Assembly: GCA_013141115.1 (NCBI GenBank)
Contig: JABFRP010000001.1
Location: forward strand, 186,001-250,000
Length of the DNA: 64,000 nucleotides
DNA from: Ferruginibacter sp.
Lineage (GTDB): Bacteria > Bacteroidota > Bacteroidia > Chitinophagales > Chitinophagaceae
Direction: 5' to 3'
The translations under genes were made by a program, and so were the position numbers. The stretch's first letter is position 1, and each line of letters opens with the position of its first letter. The notes beneath the pieces were generated by a model. The model did no database searches. It saw only the letters and a list, made by a program, of their open reading frames with translations, and was not told where the DNA came from. Below, piece after piece: positions 9,548-19,670 of this stretch.

Positions 9548-12313
9548 ATGTTGAAAACAATTTTTTATATCGCTTTTTTTTCTCTGCTTGTAGCAACATC
9601 ATTTGCACAGCAAACAGAAAAAATATACCTCTCCGGCACTGGCAGCAACAATACCAAACAATGGGAATTTATGTGTACCGGTGGCATGAATGCCAACCAA
9701 TGGTCGAAAATTGCAGTACCCAGTTGCTGGGAATTACAGGGCTTTGGTAAATATGATTATGGTTTTGCAAAAGATAGTTTGAGAGGAAAAGAGGCGGGAT
9801 TGTATAAATATAATTTTACTGCACCTGCGGCATGGAAAAATAAAAAAATAAATATCGTTTTTGAAGGTGTGATGACTGATGCGGATGTGAAAGTAAATGG
9901 TAAGTCTGCCGGAGCCATTCATCAAGGTGCTTTTTATGCATTTAAATATGATATTACAAAGCTGCTGAAATACGGTAAAGAAAACTTACTGGAAGTAACG
10001 GTGGCAAAACATTCTTCTAATGCATCTGTGAATGAAGCAGAACGCAAAGCAGATTTTTGGATTTTTGGGGGTATTTTTCGGCCAGTTTACCTGGAAGTAT
10101 TTCCAGACTCACATATTGAAAATATAGAGATAGCAGCAACGGCTGATGGAGGTTTTTTCGCTTTTTTCGAGGCACACAATTTTCGGGGAAAAGCACAGGT
10201 TCAAATCTTTGACGCCACCGGTAAACTGTTTGCAAAAGTTGCTGCTGTCAAGCTTGGGCAAACTTATTTATTTAAAAGTGACACGATTTTATTACATCCT
10301 AAATTATGGAATCCTGAATCTCCTTACTTATACAAAGCTGTATTTGCGATTTATGACGCAGGAAAACCCATCCACACAGTAACGCAGAAATTTGGCTTTA
10401 GAACAGTAGAATTAAAACAAAGGGATGGGATATATATAAATGGAGTGAAAGTAAAATTGAAAGGCGTTAACCGCCATTCCTTCCGTCCGGAAACCGGACG
10501 CACCACCAGTAAACAAATTAGTATTGAAGATGTAATGCTGATGAAAGATATGAACATGAATGCCGTTCGTATGAGTCATTATCCACCAGACGATCATTTT
10601 TTGGATGTATGTGATTCACTCGGGTTGTTTGTAATGGATGAGTTGGCCGGATGGCATGGTAATTATGATACAAAGACCGGAGCAAAATTGCTAAAAGAAA
10701 TGATTGACCATGATGCTAATCATCCGTCAATTATTATGTGGGCTAACGGCAATGAAGGTGGACACAATTTTGAATTGGATAGTTTGTTTACACAATTTGA
10801 TTTGCAGCGTCGCCCTGTTGTCCATCCATGGCAATTGTTTAACGGAGTTGAAACGCAACATTACCGGGAGTATAATTATGGTATTGGTAATTATGAATAT
10901 GGGAGAGAAATCGTAATGCCTACCGAATTTTTACACGGTCAATTTGATGGCGGCCATGGGGCAGGGCTGGAAGATTACTGGGAAAAAATGTGGCACAATC
11001 CGTTAAGTGCAGGTGGTTTTCTCTGGGACTTAGCTGATCAGGCTGTGGTAAGAAAAGATAAAAATGATTCTTTGGATACTGATAAATTCCGTGCGGCCGA
11101 TGGCATCGTTGGCCCACATCATGAAAAAGAAGGAAGTTTTTATGCAATAAAAGAAATTTGGAGCCCGGTACATTTTGAACGGAAAGAAATCACTTCGAAG
11201 TTTGATGGTAAGTTGAATGTGGAGAACCGTTATCACTTCACCAATATAAATACCTGTATGTTTAGCTGGAAGTTAAAACGTTTTGATTTACGGGGTACTA
11301 AGGAAGAAAATGGAAAAGCTGTGGCACCAGATATTGCTCCCGGTGTAAAAGGAACATTGCAAATAAATTTACCTGCCAACTGGAAAGAGTTTAATGTGAT
11401 GTACGTAACTGCAAAAGATAAATTTCAGAAAGAGCTATTTACCTGGAGTTTCCCCATCAGCAACCCTAAAGAAACAGGTGAAAGAATTGTTGTGAAAGAA
11501 GGCAGTGACAAAATTGAAACGCCGGTTGCTGATACCAATATGATTTTGGTAAATGTGAAAGATGTTTCCCTGATGTTTAGCGAATTAAATGGAATACTTG
11601 CTTATGTAAAAAATAAAAACGGCGTATTGCCTTTTAACAATGGCCCAATAGTACAAGAAGGAACAAATAATTTTAAAGGAATAAAAAAATACTGGGAAGG
11701 AGATAATTACATTATAGAATCAACTTACGATAAAAAAGAAAGTTACAATACATTAAAGTGGACGGTCTATCCATCTGGTTGGATACAGTTGCAGGTAAAT
11801 TATTTTCCCGCTGCATATCACAGCAATTTTGCCGGAGTTAATTTTTCTTTTCCTGAAAATGAAATTAAGTCAGTTACATACATGGGCAACGGCCCTTACC
11901 GAGTTTGGAAAAACCGCATGAAGGGCAACCAGTTTGGTGTATGGAATAAAACATACAACAACACGGAAACGGGTGAAGCACCATGGCTGTATCCTGAGTT
12001 TAAAGGCTATCATTCAAACTTCTATGGTGGCTACTTCTTTACAAAAAATAACCGCTTTACGGTAGCAACGGAAACAGAAGATTTATTTCTTCGCCTCTTT
12101 ACCCCTGCATGGAAAACCGACCAGTGGCATAATTACGAACCATTATTCCCTTCCGGTGATATTTCATTTATGCAGGGCATCAGCAGCACTGGAACCAAAA
12201 CACAGCGCAACGAAACCACCGGCCCCATGGGCTTGAAAAATATTTTTTACGATTATGAAAAAGATCCGTCAAGGGCATTGAAAATCGTATTGTATTTTAA
12301 TTTCAATAATTGA
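9548..12313 (+). CDS. GH2 family glycoside hydrolase, secreted
   Basis: About 921 aa. The signal peptide ends near ATSFAQ. The order is the GH2 sugar-binding jelly roll (AVPSCWELQGFGKYDYGF), an immunoglobulin-like domain, the TIM barrel, then a large C-terminal beta domain. The acid/base glutamate is in MWANGNEGG and the nucleophile region is PTEFLHGQFDGG, which differs from the [10 protein letters not shown] of LacZ. It is therefore not a standard lactase-type beta-galactosidase; galactosidase, glucuronidase or arabinosidase activity is possible. RG-II loci of Bacteroides carry several GH2 enzymes. It is followed almost directly by GH78, so it is in the same operon. Confidence 0.85.
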   Translation: MLKTIFYIAFFSLLVATSFAQQTEKIYLSGTGSNNTKQWEFMCTGGMNANQWSKIAVPSCWELQGFGKYDYGFAKDSLRGKEAGLYKYNFTAPAAWKNKKINIVFEGVMTDADVKVNGKSAGAIHQGAFYAFKYDITKLLKYGKENLLEVTVAKHSSNASVNEAERKADFWIFGGIFRPVYLEVFPDSHIENIEIAATADGGFFAFFEAHNFRGKAQVQIFDATGKLFAKVAAVKLGQTYLFKSDTILLHPKLWNPESPYLYKAVFAIYDAGKPIHTVTQKFGFRTVELKQRDGIYINGVKVKLKGVNRHSFRPETGRTTSKQISIEDVMLMKDMNMNAVRMSHYPPDDHFLDVCDSLGLFVMDELAGWHGNYDTKTGAKLLKEMIDHDANHPSIIMWANGNEGGHNFELDSLFTQFDLQRRPVVHPWQLFNGVETQHYREYNYGIGNYEYGREIVMPTEFLHGQFDGGHGAGLEDYWEKMWHNPLSAGGFLWDLADQAVVRKDKNDSLDTDKFRAADGIVGPHHEKEGSFYAIKEIWSPVHFERKEITSKFDGKLNVENRYHFTNINTCMFSWKLKRFDLRGTKEENGKAVAPDIAPGVKGTLQINLPANWKEFNVMYVTAKDKFQKELFTWSFPISNPKETGERIVVKEGSDKIETPVADTNMILVNVKDVSLMFSELNGILAYVKNKNGVLPFNNGPIVQEGTNNFKGIKKYWEGDNYIIESTYDKKESYNTLKWTVYPSGWIQLQVNYFPAAYHSNFAGVNFSFPENEIKSVTYMGNGPYRVWKNRMKGNQFGVWNKTYNNTETGEAPWLYPEFKGYHSNFYGGYFFTKNNRFTVATETEDLFLRLFTPAWKTDQWHNYEPLFPSGDISFMQGISSTGTKTQRNETTGPMGLKNIFYDYEKDPSRALKIVLYFNFNN

Positions 12314-12315
12314 AA

Positions 12316-15060
12316 ATGAAAATAAACTTAATTATAGCATTTTTATTTGCAGGATTAATTGCAACTGCACAGGTAACTATTAAAAACCTCCGTTGCGAAA
12401 TGCTGACCAATCCATTGGGGATTGATGCCCTGCAGCCAAGGTTTAGCTGGCAACTGGAGAGTAGAAAAAAAAATGTAGTACAAACTTCTTTTCAAATTAT
12501 TGTAAGCAGCACACAGCAAAAATTAAATGCCGGAGATGGGGATATGTGGAAATCTGCAACCATAAACGACAGTAAATCTTTACTAATCGGTTATGAAGGC
12601 AAGCCATTACAATCGGCAACAAAATACTTTTGGAAAGTAAAGGTGATAACCAATAAAGGAGAAGGATTTACCAATGAAAAGGCTTTTTTTTCTACCGGTT
12701 TGCTAAAAGCCGAAGACTGGAAAGCAAAATGGATCGGGTATGATAAAGCATCGGCATGGGATAGTATCACACAATGGTCGAGATTATCGGCAAGATATCT
12801 AAGAAAAGAATTTGTAAATGCATCCGCAGTAAAGCGGGCCACGGTTTATATTTCGGGGTTGGGTATGTATGAATTATTTATCAATGGAAAAAAAATTGGC
12901 GACCAGGTACTGGCACCCAATCCAACAGATTACCGCAAATCCTTTTTTTATAATACACATGATGTAACCACACAAATTAAAACGGGTAAAAATGCAATAG
13001 CAACAGTATTAGGCAATGGCCGTTTTTTTACCATGAGGCAAAATTATAAAACACAAAAGCACAACACATTCGGTTACCCCAAGTTGTTGCTGCAATTAGA
13101 AATTGAATATGCAAATGGTACAAAACAAATAGTGGTGAGTGATGAAAGCTGGAAGCTGAATGTGGATGGCCCCATAAGAACGAACAATGAATATGACGGA
13201 GAAGAGTACGATGCTACTAAAGAATTTAATGGTTGGTATACTACAGGTTTTAATGATAGCCAATGGATGAAACCCGAATTGGTAAAAGCACCGGCAGGAA
13301 AACTTATTGCTCAGTTTGCAGAGCCAATGAAAGTAATGAAGAGTATTAAACCAGTTTCAATAAAAAATATTGGTAACGGAAAATATATTCTGGATATGGG
13401 GCAAAATTTTGCCGGCTGGTTAAAACTGCAAAATATAAAAGGGAAAAGGGGAGATAAGATCAATATGAAATTTGCAGAAAGCCTGAAGGCAAATGGTGAA
13501 TTATTTACTGCTAATTTAAGAGATGCAAAGGTAACCGATGTGTATACGTTAAAAGGTATCGCTACTGAAAGCTGGCATCCTGCTTTTGTATATCATGGAT
13601 TTCGTTATGTAGAAATTACCGGCTTCCCTGGCATTGCAACGATAAATAATTTTGAAGGACAGTTGGTTTATGATGCATTAGAAACTACTGGTTCATTTGA
13701 AACATCTAACAGCACTATTAATTCCATTTACAAAAATGCCTGGTGGGGCATTGCATCCAATTATAAAGGCATGCCGGTTGATTGTCCGCAACGCAACGAA
13801 CGTCAGCCCTGGTTGGGTGACAGGGTAATTGGTGCACAAGGTGAAAGTTTTATGTTTGATAACGCCAAACTATATGCCAAATGGATGGATGATATAGAAC
13901 AATCACAAACTGCAGAAGGAGCCATACCCGATGTGGCACCGGCATTCTGGAATTATTATTCCGATGATGTTACCTGGCCGGCAGCTTTCATCACCATCAG
14001 CAATAATTTATACAACCAGTACGGTGATGTAAAACCCATTCAAAAGAATTATGATGCCATGAAAAAATGGATGTGGTACATGCGCAATAAATACCTGGTT
14101 AATTATATCATGACAAAAGATAAGTACGGCGATTGGTGTGTGCCGCCGGAAACTTTAGAACTGATTCATGCCAAAGACCCGGCCCGGCTTACCGATGGTA
14201 AATTAATTGCAACAGCATACTATTATAAATTACTTTCTTTTATGCAGCGCTTTGCAAAACTCACGGGCAACCTCGCCGAAGTGAAAGAGTATGGCGTGCT
14301 GGGTGATAGTATCAGGACTGCATTTCAAAAAACATTTTATAACGAGGAGAAAAAATATTATTCTAACAACACAGTTACTGCAAACCTGTTGCCATTATAT
14401 TTTGGTATTTGTCCGGATTCATTAAAAGAAAAAGTATTCGAAAATATTTATCATAAAATTCATGTAGAAAGTAAAGACCACACTACTACTGGTTTAATTG
14501 GTACACAATATTTATTTCGTGGCTTAACGGATTATAACAATACCAACCTGGCTTTTACATTAGCATCTAATACAACATACCCAAGTTATGGTTATATGGT
14601 TGCCAATGGTGCTACCACTATTTGGGAATTGTGGAATGGCAACACTGCCGACCCTAACATGAACAGCCAGAATCATGTAATGATGCTCGGAGATCTTATC
14701 ACCTGGTTTTATGAAAACCTTGCCGGCATAAGAACGGATAAAGAAGCAGTAGGGTTTAAAAAAATAACTATGAAGCCATCGTTGCCGGATAGTTTACATT
14801 TTGTGAATGCAGCTTATAAAAGCAGCTATGGTTTAATTAAAAGCAATTGGAAAAAGAACAACAGCAAATTGGAATGGAATATTTCTATTCCTGCTAATAC
14901 CTCTGCAAGAATATTTATTCCTGCAAGGGCAGAAAGCGATGTAACAGAATCAGGAAAGCCTTTGAATAGTGATGACATAAAAATAATTGGCTGGAAAGCT
15001 AACGTACTTACTATTGAAGTACCCAGTGGCAACTACCAATTTAAATCTACAATAAAATGA
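12316..15060 (+). CDS. GH78 alpha-L-rhamnosidase, secreted
   Basis: About 914 aa. The ATG at 12316 gives a normal signal peptide (ending near IATAQ); a TTG four bases before the upstream stop is less likely. The N-terminal fibronectin-like domain has IDALQPRFSWQLESR. The barrel holds VDCPQRNERQPWLGDRVIG, which contains the GH78 motif with the general-acid region, and the late motif TTIWELWNGN. It removes terminal alpha-L-rhamnose from plant glycans. It overlaps the following DUF3826 gene by an ATGA junction, which shows translational coupling. Confidence 0.93.
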   Translation: MKINLIIAFLFAGLIATAQVTIKNLRCEMLTNPLGIDALQPRFSWQLESRKKNVVQTSFQIIVSSTQQKLNAGDGDMWKSATINDSKSLLIGYEGKPLQSATKYFWKVKVITNKGEGFTNEKAFFSTGLLKAEDWKAKWIGYDKASAWDSITQWSRLSARYLRKEFVNASAVKRATVYISGLGMYELFINGKKIGDQVLAPNPTDYRKSFFYNTHDVTTQIKTGKNAIATVLGNGRFFTMRQNYKTQKHNTFGYPKLLLQLEIEYANGTKQIVVSDESWKLNVDGPIRTNNEYDGEEYDATKEFNGWYTTGFNDSQWMKPELVKAPAGKLIAQFAEPMKVMKSIKPVSIKNIGNGKYILDMGQNFAGWLKLQNIKGKRGDKINMKFAESLKANGELFTANLRDAKVTDVYTLKGIATESWHPAFVYHGFRYVEITGFPGIATINNFEGQLVYDALETTGSFETSNSTINSIYKNAWWGIASNYKGMPVDCPQRNERQPWLGDRVIGAQGESFMFDNAKLYAKWMDDIEQSQTAEGAIPDVAPAFWNYYSDDVTWPAAFITISNNLYNQYGDVKPIQKNYDAMKKWMWYMRNKYLVNYIMTKDKYGDWCVPPETLELIHAKDPARLTDGKLIATAYYYKLLSFMQRFAKLTGNLAEVKEYGVLGDSIRTAFQKTFYNEEKKYYSNNTVTANLLPLYFGICPDSLKEKVFENIYHKIHVESKDHTTTGLIGTQYLFRGLTDYNNTNLAFTLASNTTYPSYGYMVANGATTIWELWNGNTADPNMNSQNHVMMLGDLITWFYENLAGIRTDKEAVGFKKITMKPSLPDSLHFVNAAYKSSYGLIKSNWKKNNSKLEWNISIPANTSARIFIPARAESDVTESGKPLNSDDIKIIGWKANVLTIEVPSGNYQFKSTIK

Positions 15061-15713
15061 TAGCAGGAATAAGAAATGGTATTGTGTTTTTAGTGCTGAT
15101 GCTGGTACTACAACCAGCATCAGCACAGGCAGATACAGCACTTGATAATAAAGCGGCAACATGGGTGGCTGCATTGCAATTGACTGATAATGCTAAGGCA
15201 AAAAAAGTACAGGCTGCAATCGCAACGCATCTTACTGCAGTAAAGGATTGGCACAATAACCATCCTTTTACATTAGTACCCGAAGGGATTAACCCCGTAA
15301 CCGGAAGTAAATTATCCGAACTGGATAGGGATATCATTATCTGCTCCACCAAACCAAAATCAGTGCATGAAAATTTGATGACAGTACTCAGGGCCGAGTT
15401 AGATTCTGCACAGGTAGAAATGATACTTGATAAATATACAATAGGTAAAGTGGATTTTACTTTAAGAGGTTATAAAGCAATAGTGCCTGATCTTACTGCA
15501 AAAGAAGAAACTGAAATAATAAAAAATATTAAACAGGCAAGAGAACAGGCGATAGATTATAAAAATATGAAAGAAATATCTGCCATATTTGAAATTTATA
15601 AAACAAAATGCGAACAGTATTTGAACAACAATGGCCGCAACTGGCGACAAATGTATAAAGCCTATACCGATAAAATAAAAGCAGAAAAAGAAGCAGCTAA
15701 AAAACAGCAATAA
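15057..15713 (+). CDS. DUF3826 family secreted protein
   Basis: About 218 aa with a signal peptide ending near LQPASAQ. The rest is helical and charged, with WVAALQLTDNAKAKKVQAAI and a lysine-rich tail. The pattern matches DUF3826 as I remember it, a family of small periplasmic proteins encoded beside glycoside hydrolases in Bacteroidota. No catalytic residues can be pointed to. Its ATG overlaps the GH78 stop (ATGA). Function unknown; perhaps a partner or chaperone of the neighbouring hydrolases. Confidence 0.7.
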   Translation: MIAGIRNGIVFLVLMLVLQPASAQADTALDNKAATWVAALQLTDNAKAKKVQAAIATHLTAVKDWHNNHPFTLVPEGINPVTGSKLSELDRDIIICSTKPKSVHENLMTVLRAELDSAQVEMILDKYTIGKVDFTLRGYKAIVPDLTAKEETEIIKNIKQAREQAIDYKNMKEISAIFEIYKTKCEQYLNNNGRNWRQMYKAYTDKIKAEKEAAKKQQ

Positions 15714-15720
15714 AATTATA

Positions 15721-16833
15721 ATGATGAAAGTGAAAATATTATGGGGACTGTTATTTATTTGCTGCGCTGCATCTGCACAGGAAAAATGGAAGAAAGGTAT
15801 ACTGGTGGATGAATTTATTTTTGATACCGCATCATTCCCTCAAAGTCATGCCAGCACCATTGCCGAAACACCGGATGGTTTAATTGCTGCATGGTTTGGT
15901 GGCACCAAAGAAGGGAATAAAGATGTTTGCATCTGGACAAGTCATTTGGTAAACGATAAATGGACAACTCCCAAAAAAGTAGCCGACGGAATTATTAATG
16001 ATACCACAAGATATGCCTGCTATAATCCTGTATTGTATTATGCTGGTAATGGGGAGTTATTATTGTTTTATAAAATAGGCCCTAACGTTGCCGGGTGGAC
16101 AGGCTGGATGATGCGCAGCAACGATAATGGTAAAACATGGAGTAAAAGAGAAGCCTTACCAGAAGGCATTTTAGGCCCGATAAAGAATAAACCCGTTCTG
16201 GTGGGCAATACATTAATATGCCCGTCGAGTACCGAAAAAAATGGCTGGAAAGTGCATATGGAATTTACCACAGATAATGGAAGAACATGGAGTAAGTCGG
16301 CCGATATTAACGACGGTAAAATTATTTCTGCTATTCAACCCAGCATTTTAAAATATAAAGATGGCCGCTTGCAGGTGTTATGCCGCAGCATGAACAGAAC
16401 CATCAACGAAAGCTGGAGCAGCGATAGCGGCAAAACCTGGAGCCCGATGAAAGCATCTGCATTACCCAATAATAATTCGGGCACAGATGCGGTAACATTA
16501 CAAGACGGCAGGCAATTACTGGTATATAATCATGTAAAACCTCCCGACAGTTTACCAAGAGGAAAGGGAGCCCGTACACCATTGAATGTAGCCATATCAA
16601 AAGATGGAAAAAAATGGTATGCTGCACTAATGCTGGAAGCTTCACCCATTAGCCAGTATTCGTATCCGTCGGTAATACAAAGTAAAGATGGCATGGTGCA
16701 TATTGTATACACCTGGCGCAGACTGAAAATAAAATATGTAAAAATAGATCCGAAGAAATTGAAATTGAAACTGATTAAAAATGAAAAGTGGCCAGGGTTT
16801 ACGCCGTTGGTGGTAAAGCCTTCGGTGGATTGA
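15721..16833 (+). CDS. Sialidase-fold (BNR/Asp-box) exo-hydrolase, secreted
   Basis: About 370 aa with a signal peptide ending near CAASAQ. The six-bladed sialidase fold is shown by repeated Asp boxes: SNDNGKTW, TTDNGRTW, SSDSGKTW and a weaker SKDGKKW. The early segment AETPDGLIAAWFGGTKEG is typical of the BNR/neuraminidase-like family. Classical sialidases cleave sialic acid, a 2-keto-3-deoxy sugar acid. In a plant-pectin setting the chemically similar Kdo or DHA of RG-II is a better guess, especially because two NanA-type aldolases follow. I cannot assign the arginine triad with certainty. Alternative: hydrolase of another acidic or deoxy sugar. Confidence 0.8.
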   Translation: MMKVKILWGLLFICCAASAQEKWKKGILVDEFIFDTASFPQSHASTIAETPDGLIAAWFGGTKEGNKDVCIWTSHLVNDKWTTPKKVADGIINDTTRYACYNPVLYYAGNGELLLFYKIGPNVAGWTGWMMRSNDNGKTWSKREALPEGILGPIKNKPVLVGNTLICPSSTEKNGWKVHMEFTTDNGRTWSKSADINDGKIISAIQPSILKYKDGRLQVLCRSMNRTINESWSSDSGKTWSPMKASALPNNNSGTDAVTLQDGRQLLVYNHVKPPDSLPRGKGARTPLNVAISKDGKKWYAALMLEASPISQYSYPSVIQSKDGMVHIVYTWRRLKIKYVKIDPKKLKLKLIKNEKWPGFTPLVVKPSVD

Positions 16834-16937
16834 GAACTTTCACGCTAAGACGCTAAGTTAATAAGACACAAAGCTTGAGTGTATTTTTCTTTGCGTCTCA
16901 GCTCCTTTGTTTCTTTGCGTGAGGAATTAAATTAACG
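16834..16937. repeat. CTTTG-family dispersed repeat in intergenic gap
   Basis: The gap holds an imperfect palindrome: CACGCTAAGACGCTAAG and a CACAAAG segment on the left, and CTTTGCGTCTC ... CTTTGTTTCTTTGCGTG on the right. It belongs to a family also seen at 25580-25715, 38545-38760, 40545-40680, 45595-45625 and 55940-56265. No promoter could be picked out. Confidence 0.7.
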
Positions 16938-18506
16938 ATGAACAACTTGCCCATAATTGATATCGCCATCATTGTATGTTACCTGCTTGCAATGGTGGGC
17001 ATCGGTTTTTATTTTTCAAAAAAGAATAAAAATGCTGATGAGTTTATCAGGGCTTCCGGTAAAATCCCTGGCTGGGCAATCGGGCTTTCTATTTACGCCA
17101 CCTTTTTAAGCAGCAATACTTTTTTAGGTAATCCCGGCAAAGCATTTGGTAGTAACTGGAATGTTTTTGTATTCAGTATTTCTATGCCGCTTGCTGCATG
17201 GGTGGCCACAAAATATTTTGTGCCGTTTTACAGAAAAACAGGAGAGATATCGGCCTATACCAATTTAGAAAAACGTTTTGGTCCCTGGGCAAGAACCTAT
17301 GCTGTAGTTTGTTTTTTACTAACACAGTTTGCAAGAATGGGTACCATATTTTTTGGTATGGCATTAAGCTTACAGGCACTCACCGGGTTCAGTATGCAAA
17401 GCATTATGATAGTAATGGGATTTTGCATTATTGTTTACACCGTACTGGGTGGTATGGCCGCAGTTATTTGGACAGAAGTTATACAAGGTGTAATAAAAAC
17501 ATTAGGTGCCTTACTTATTTTATATCTGGTGATCAAACAAATTCCCGGCGGATTTACCAAAGTGATGGAGATCGCAAAAGCAGATAATAAATTTAGTTTG
17601 GGGAGTACGGATATTAACTTTACACAACCCACTTTTTGGGTAGTGTTATTGTATGGCTTTTTTAGCAACCTTAATAATTTTGGTATGGACCAGAATTATA
17701 TCCAGCGCTATCATACGGCGGCATCAGAAAAGCAGGCCGCCAAATCGGTTTGGCTTTGTGTATGGATGTATGTGCCGGTATCATTGTTGTTTGTTATCAT
17801 TGGCACATCTTTATATTCTTTTTATCAATTGCAACCCGATCTTATTGACCCGGTTAAAATAAAATTAGCAGCAGAAAAATTAGGCGCTGCGGCAACTACT
17901 GAACAAATACAAAGCTTAGCAGCAACTTTTAAGCCTGCAGATTATGCCGATAAAGTGTTGCCTCGTTTTATGGTAACTAAAGTGCCTACAGGCTTACTGG
18001 GTTTACTGGTAGCTGCTATTTTATCTGCTGCTATGAGCACCATCAGCAGTAATATGAATGCCAGTGCCACCGTGTTTACCATGGATATTTATAAAAGATA
18101 TTTTAAACCAGGCATTAATGATAAACAACAATTATTTTCCTTACACCTGGCTACTGTAATTTTTGGATTGATAGGATTAAGTGCCGGCCTGGCAATGATA
18201 GGTGCAAAAAGTTTACTGGATACCTGGTGGAAACTCTCCGGTATTTTTGCAGGCGGCATGCTGGGATTATTTTTATTGGGATTGATCAGCAGGCAAACAA
18301 AAAACGCAGCAGCAGTTACCGCCACCATCATTGGTGTGCTGGTAATTTTATGGATGACATTCAGTGAAAATATAAGCGATCAATACCGTTTTGTACGCAA
18401 CAGCCTGCACAGCAATATGATCATTGTAGTGGGAACGCTCACTATATTTTTAGCAGGAATATTGATAACGCAATTCAGTAAGAAGAATGCGGGGCCAAAA
18501 CAGTAA
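16938..18506 (+). CDS. Sodium/solute symporter (SSS family)
   Basis: About 522 aa and roughly 13-14 hydrophobic segments of the LeuT-type SSS family (SglT/NanT/PutP relatives). Early motifs are DIAIIVCYLLAMVGIGFYFS and FLSSNTFLGNPGKAFG. The conserved segment AAILSAAMSTISSNMNASAT matches the SSS signature around the sodium site. The SSNTFLG block is shared with the symporter at 24007, and together these two genes bracket the aldolase-kinase genes. Likely imports the sugar acid released by the upstream hydrolases. Confidence 0.92.
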   Translation: MNNLPIIDIAIIVCYLLAMVGIGFYFSKKNKNADEFIRASGKIPGWAIGLSIYATFLSSNTFLGNPGKAFGSNWNVFVFSISMPLAAWVATKYFVPFYRKTGEISAYTNLEKRFGPWARTYAVVCFLLTQFARMGTIFFGMALSLQALTGFSMQSIMIVMGFCIIVYTVLGGMAAVIWTEVIQGVIKTLGALLILYLVIKQIPGGFTKVMEIAKADNKFSLGSTDINFTQPTFWVVLLYGFFSNLNNFGMDQNYIQRYHTAASEKQAAKSVWLCVWMYVPVSLLFVIIGTSLYSFYQLQPDLIDPVKIKLAAEKLGAAATTEQIQSLAATFKPADYADKVLPRFMVTKVPTGLLGLLVAAILSAAMSTISSNMNASATVFTMDIYKRYFKPGINDKQQLFSLHLATVIFGLIGLSAGLAMIGAKSLLDTWWKLSGIFAGGMLGLFLLGLISRQTKNAAAVTATIIGVLVILWMTFSENISDQYRFVRNSLHSNMIIVVGTLTIFLAGILITQFSKKNAGPKQ

Positions 18507-18588
18507 AATTGTACAGGATAATAGTAGTATAATACATTTTTAAACAGAGGAAAATAAGCAACTTTATACACTACAAATAAGCCACTAT

Positions 18589-19566
18589 ATGAACGATACT
18601 AAATTTGTTCCGGTGATGATCACTCCCTTCAACTTAAAAGCAAAAGTTGACCTGGATGTGGTGAGTAATTTGGTTGATTTTTATTTGGCTGCAGGTGTAA
18701 AAGGTTTTTTTGCCAATTGCCTCAGCAGCGAAATGTACAGCATTACTGAAGACGAACGACTGGAATTAACACAGCATATTGTACGTTATGTAAACGGCCG
18801 TGTACCGGTGGTGGCAACAGGTTCATTCGGATTAACGGTGAATGATAAAGCAGAGTTTGCAAAAAAAATATACGATACCGGTATTGATGCTGTTATTTTA
18901 ATTACCGGCCATTATGCCAATGTGGAAGATGCTGATGAAGTGTTGCTGAAAAATTTTGAACGCATGTTTAAACTCACCGGAAATATTCCGTTGGGCATGT
19001 ACGAATGCCCGGCACCTTACAAAAGAATTATTGGCCCGGATGTGTTTAAAACTTTGTTATCGGCAAACAGGTTGGTGTATCATAAAGACACTTCAATTGA
19101 CCTGGAGAAAGTGAAAGCCAAAATTGACATTGTAAAAGAAACAAAATCTAATTTGGAATTTTTTGATGCACATTCGCCCAATGCTATGTACAGCTTACAA
19201 ATGGGAGCGAAGGGCATGTCATCTATTAGCGGTAATTTTTACCCCGAGATATTAGTGTGGATGGTTAATAATGCTAATGATCCTTCAAAGCTGGAAGAAG
19301 TAAAATGGTTGCAATCGGAAATAAGCCGTGTTGATCCGCTGATACATATTGCTTATCCCATGAGTGCAAAATATTTTTTGCGTAAAAGAGGTTTGCCGGT
19401 ACGTACCATTAGCCGTGCAACGGCGCTGGAATTAACACCCGATCAAAAGAAAACATTGGACGAGATACATGACAGTTTTAAAGTATGGTGCGATAAATTA
19501 AAAATTAAACCGGTGGATATAGAACAACTGATGTTGCCGAAATATCCGTTAGATGCGGCTATTTAA
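18589..19566 (+). CDS. DapA/NanA-family aldolase, paralogue 1
   Basis: About 325 aa, a TIM barrel of the dihydrodipicolinate synthase/N-acetylneuraminate lyase superfamily. Tyr138 (GMYECP) and the Schiff-base Lys166 (YHKDTS) are present. The DHDPS phosphate-like motif GTTGE is replaced by ANCLSSEMYSIT, so it is not a lysine-biosynthesis DapA. Members outside that role cleave 2-keto-3-deoxy sugar acids to pyruvate and an aldehyde. Position next to a symporter and a sialidase-fold hydrolase supports a catabolic aldolase for Kdo, DHA or a related acid. Confidence 0.88.
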   Translation: MNDTKFVPVMITPFNLKAKVDLDVVSNLVDFYLAAGVKGFFANCLSSEMYSITEDERLELTQHIVRYVNGRVPVVATGSFGLTVNDKAEFAKKIYDTGIDAVILITGHYANVEDADEVLLKNFERMFKLTGNIPLGMYECPAPYKRIIGPDVFKTLLSANRLVYHKDTSIDLEKVKAKIDIVKETKSNLEFFDAHSPNAMYSLQMGAKGMSSISGNFYPEILVWMVNNANDPSKLEEVKWLQSEISRVDPLIHIAYPMSAKYFLRKRGLPVRTISRATALELTPDQKKTLDEIHDSFKVWCDKLKIKPVDIEQLMLPKYPLDAAI

Positions 19567-19670
19567 TTTTTTGGAAACGAACAGCAAAGCCTTGATAAGA
19601 CGTCAGTGGCGACGCTCCGTTCAAGTTTAGTTTTTCAATTTAGCTTTAATGAATTTTTTATAATAAACGA

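Noticed and set aside
15721..16833. Sialic-acid catabolism (sialidase plus NanA)
   Set aside because: No NanE, NanK, NagA or NagB gene is present; the neighbours are an Fe-ADH, PdxA-like and tetronate kinase, and the hydrolases around target plant pectin.
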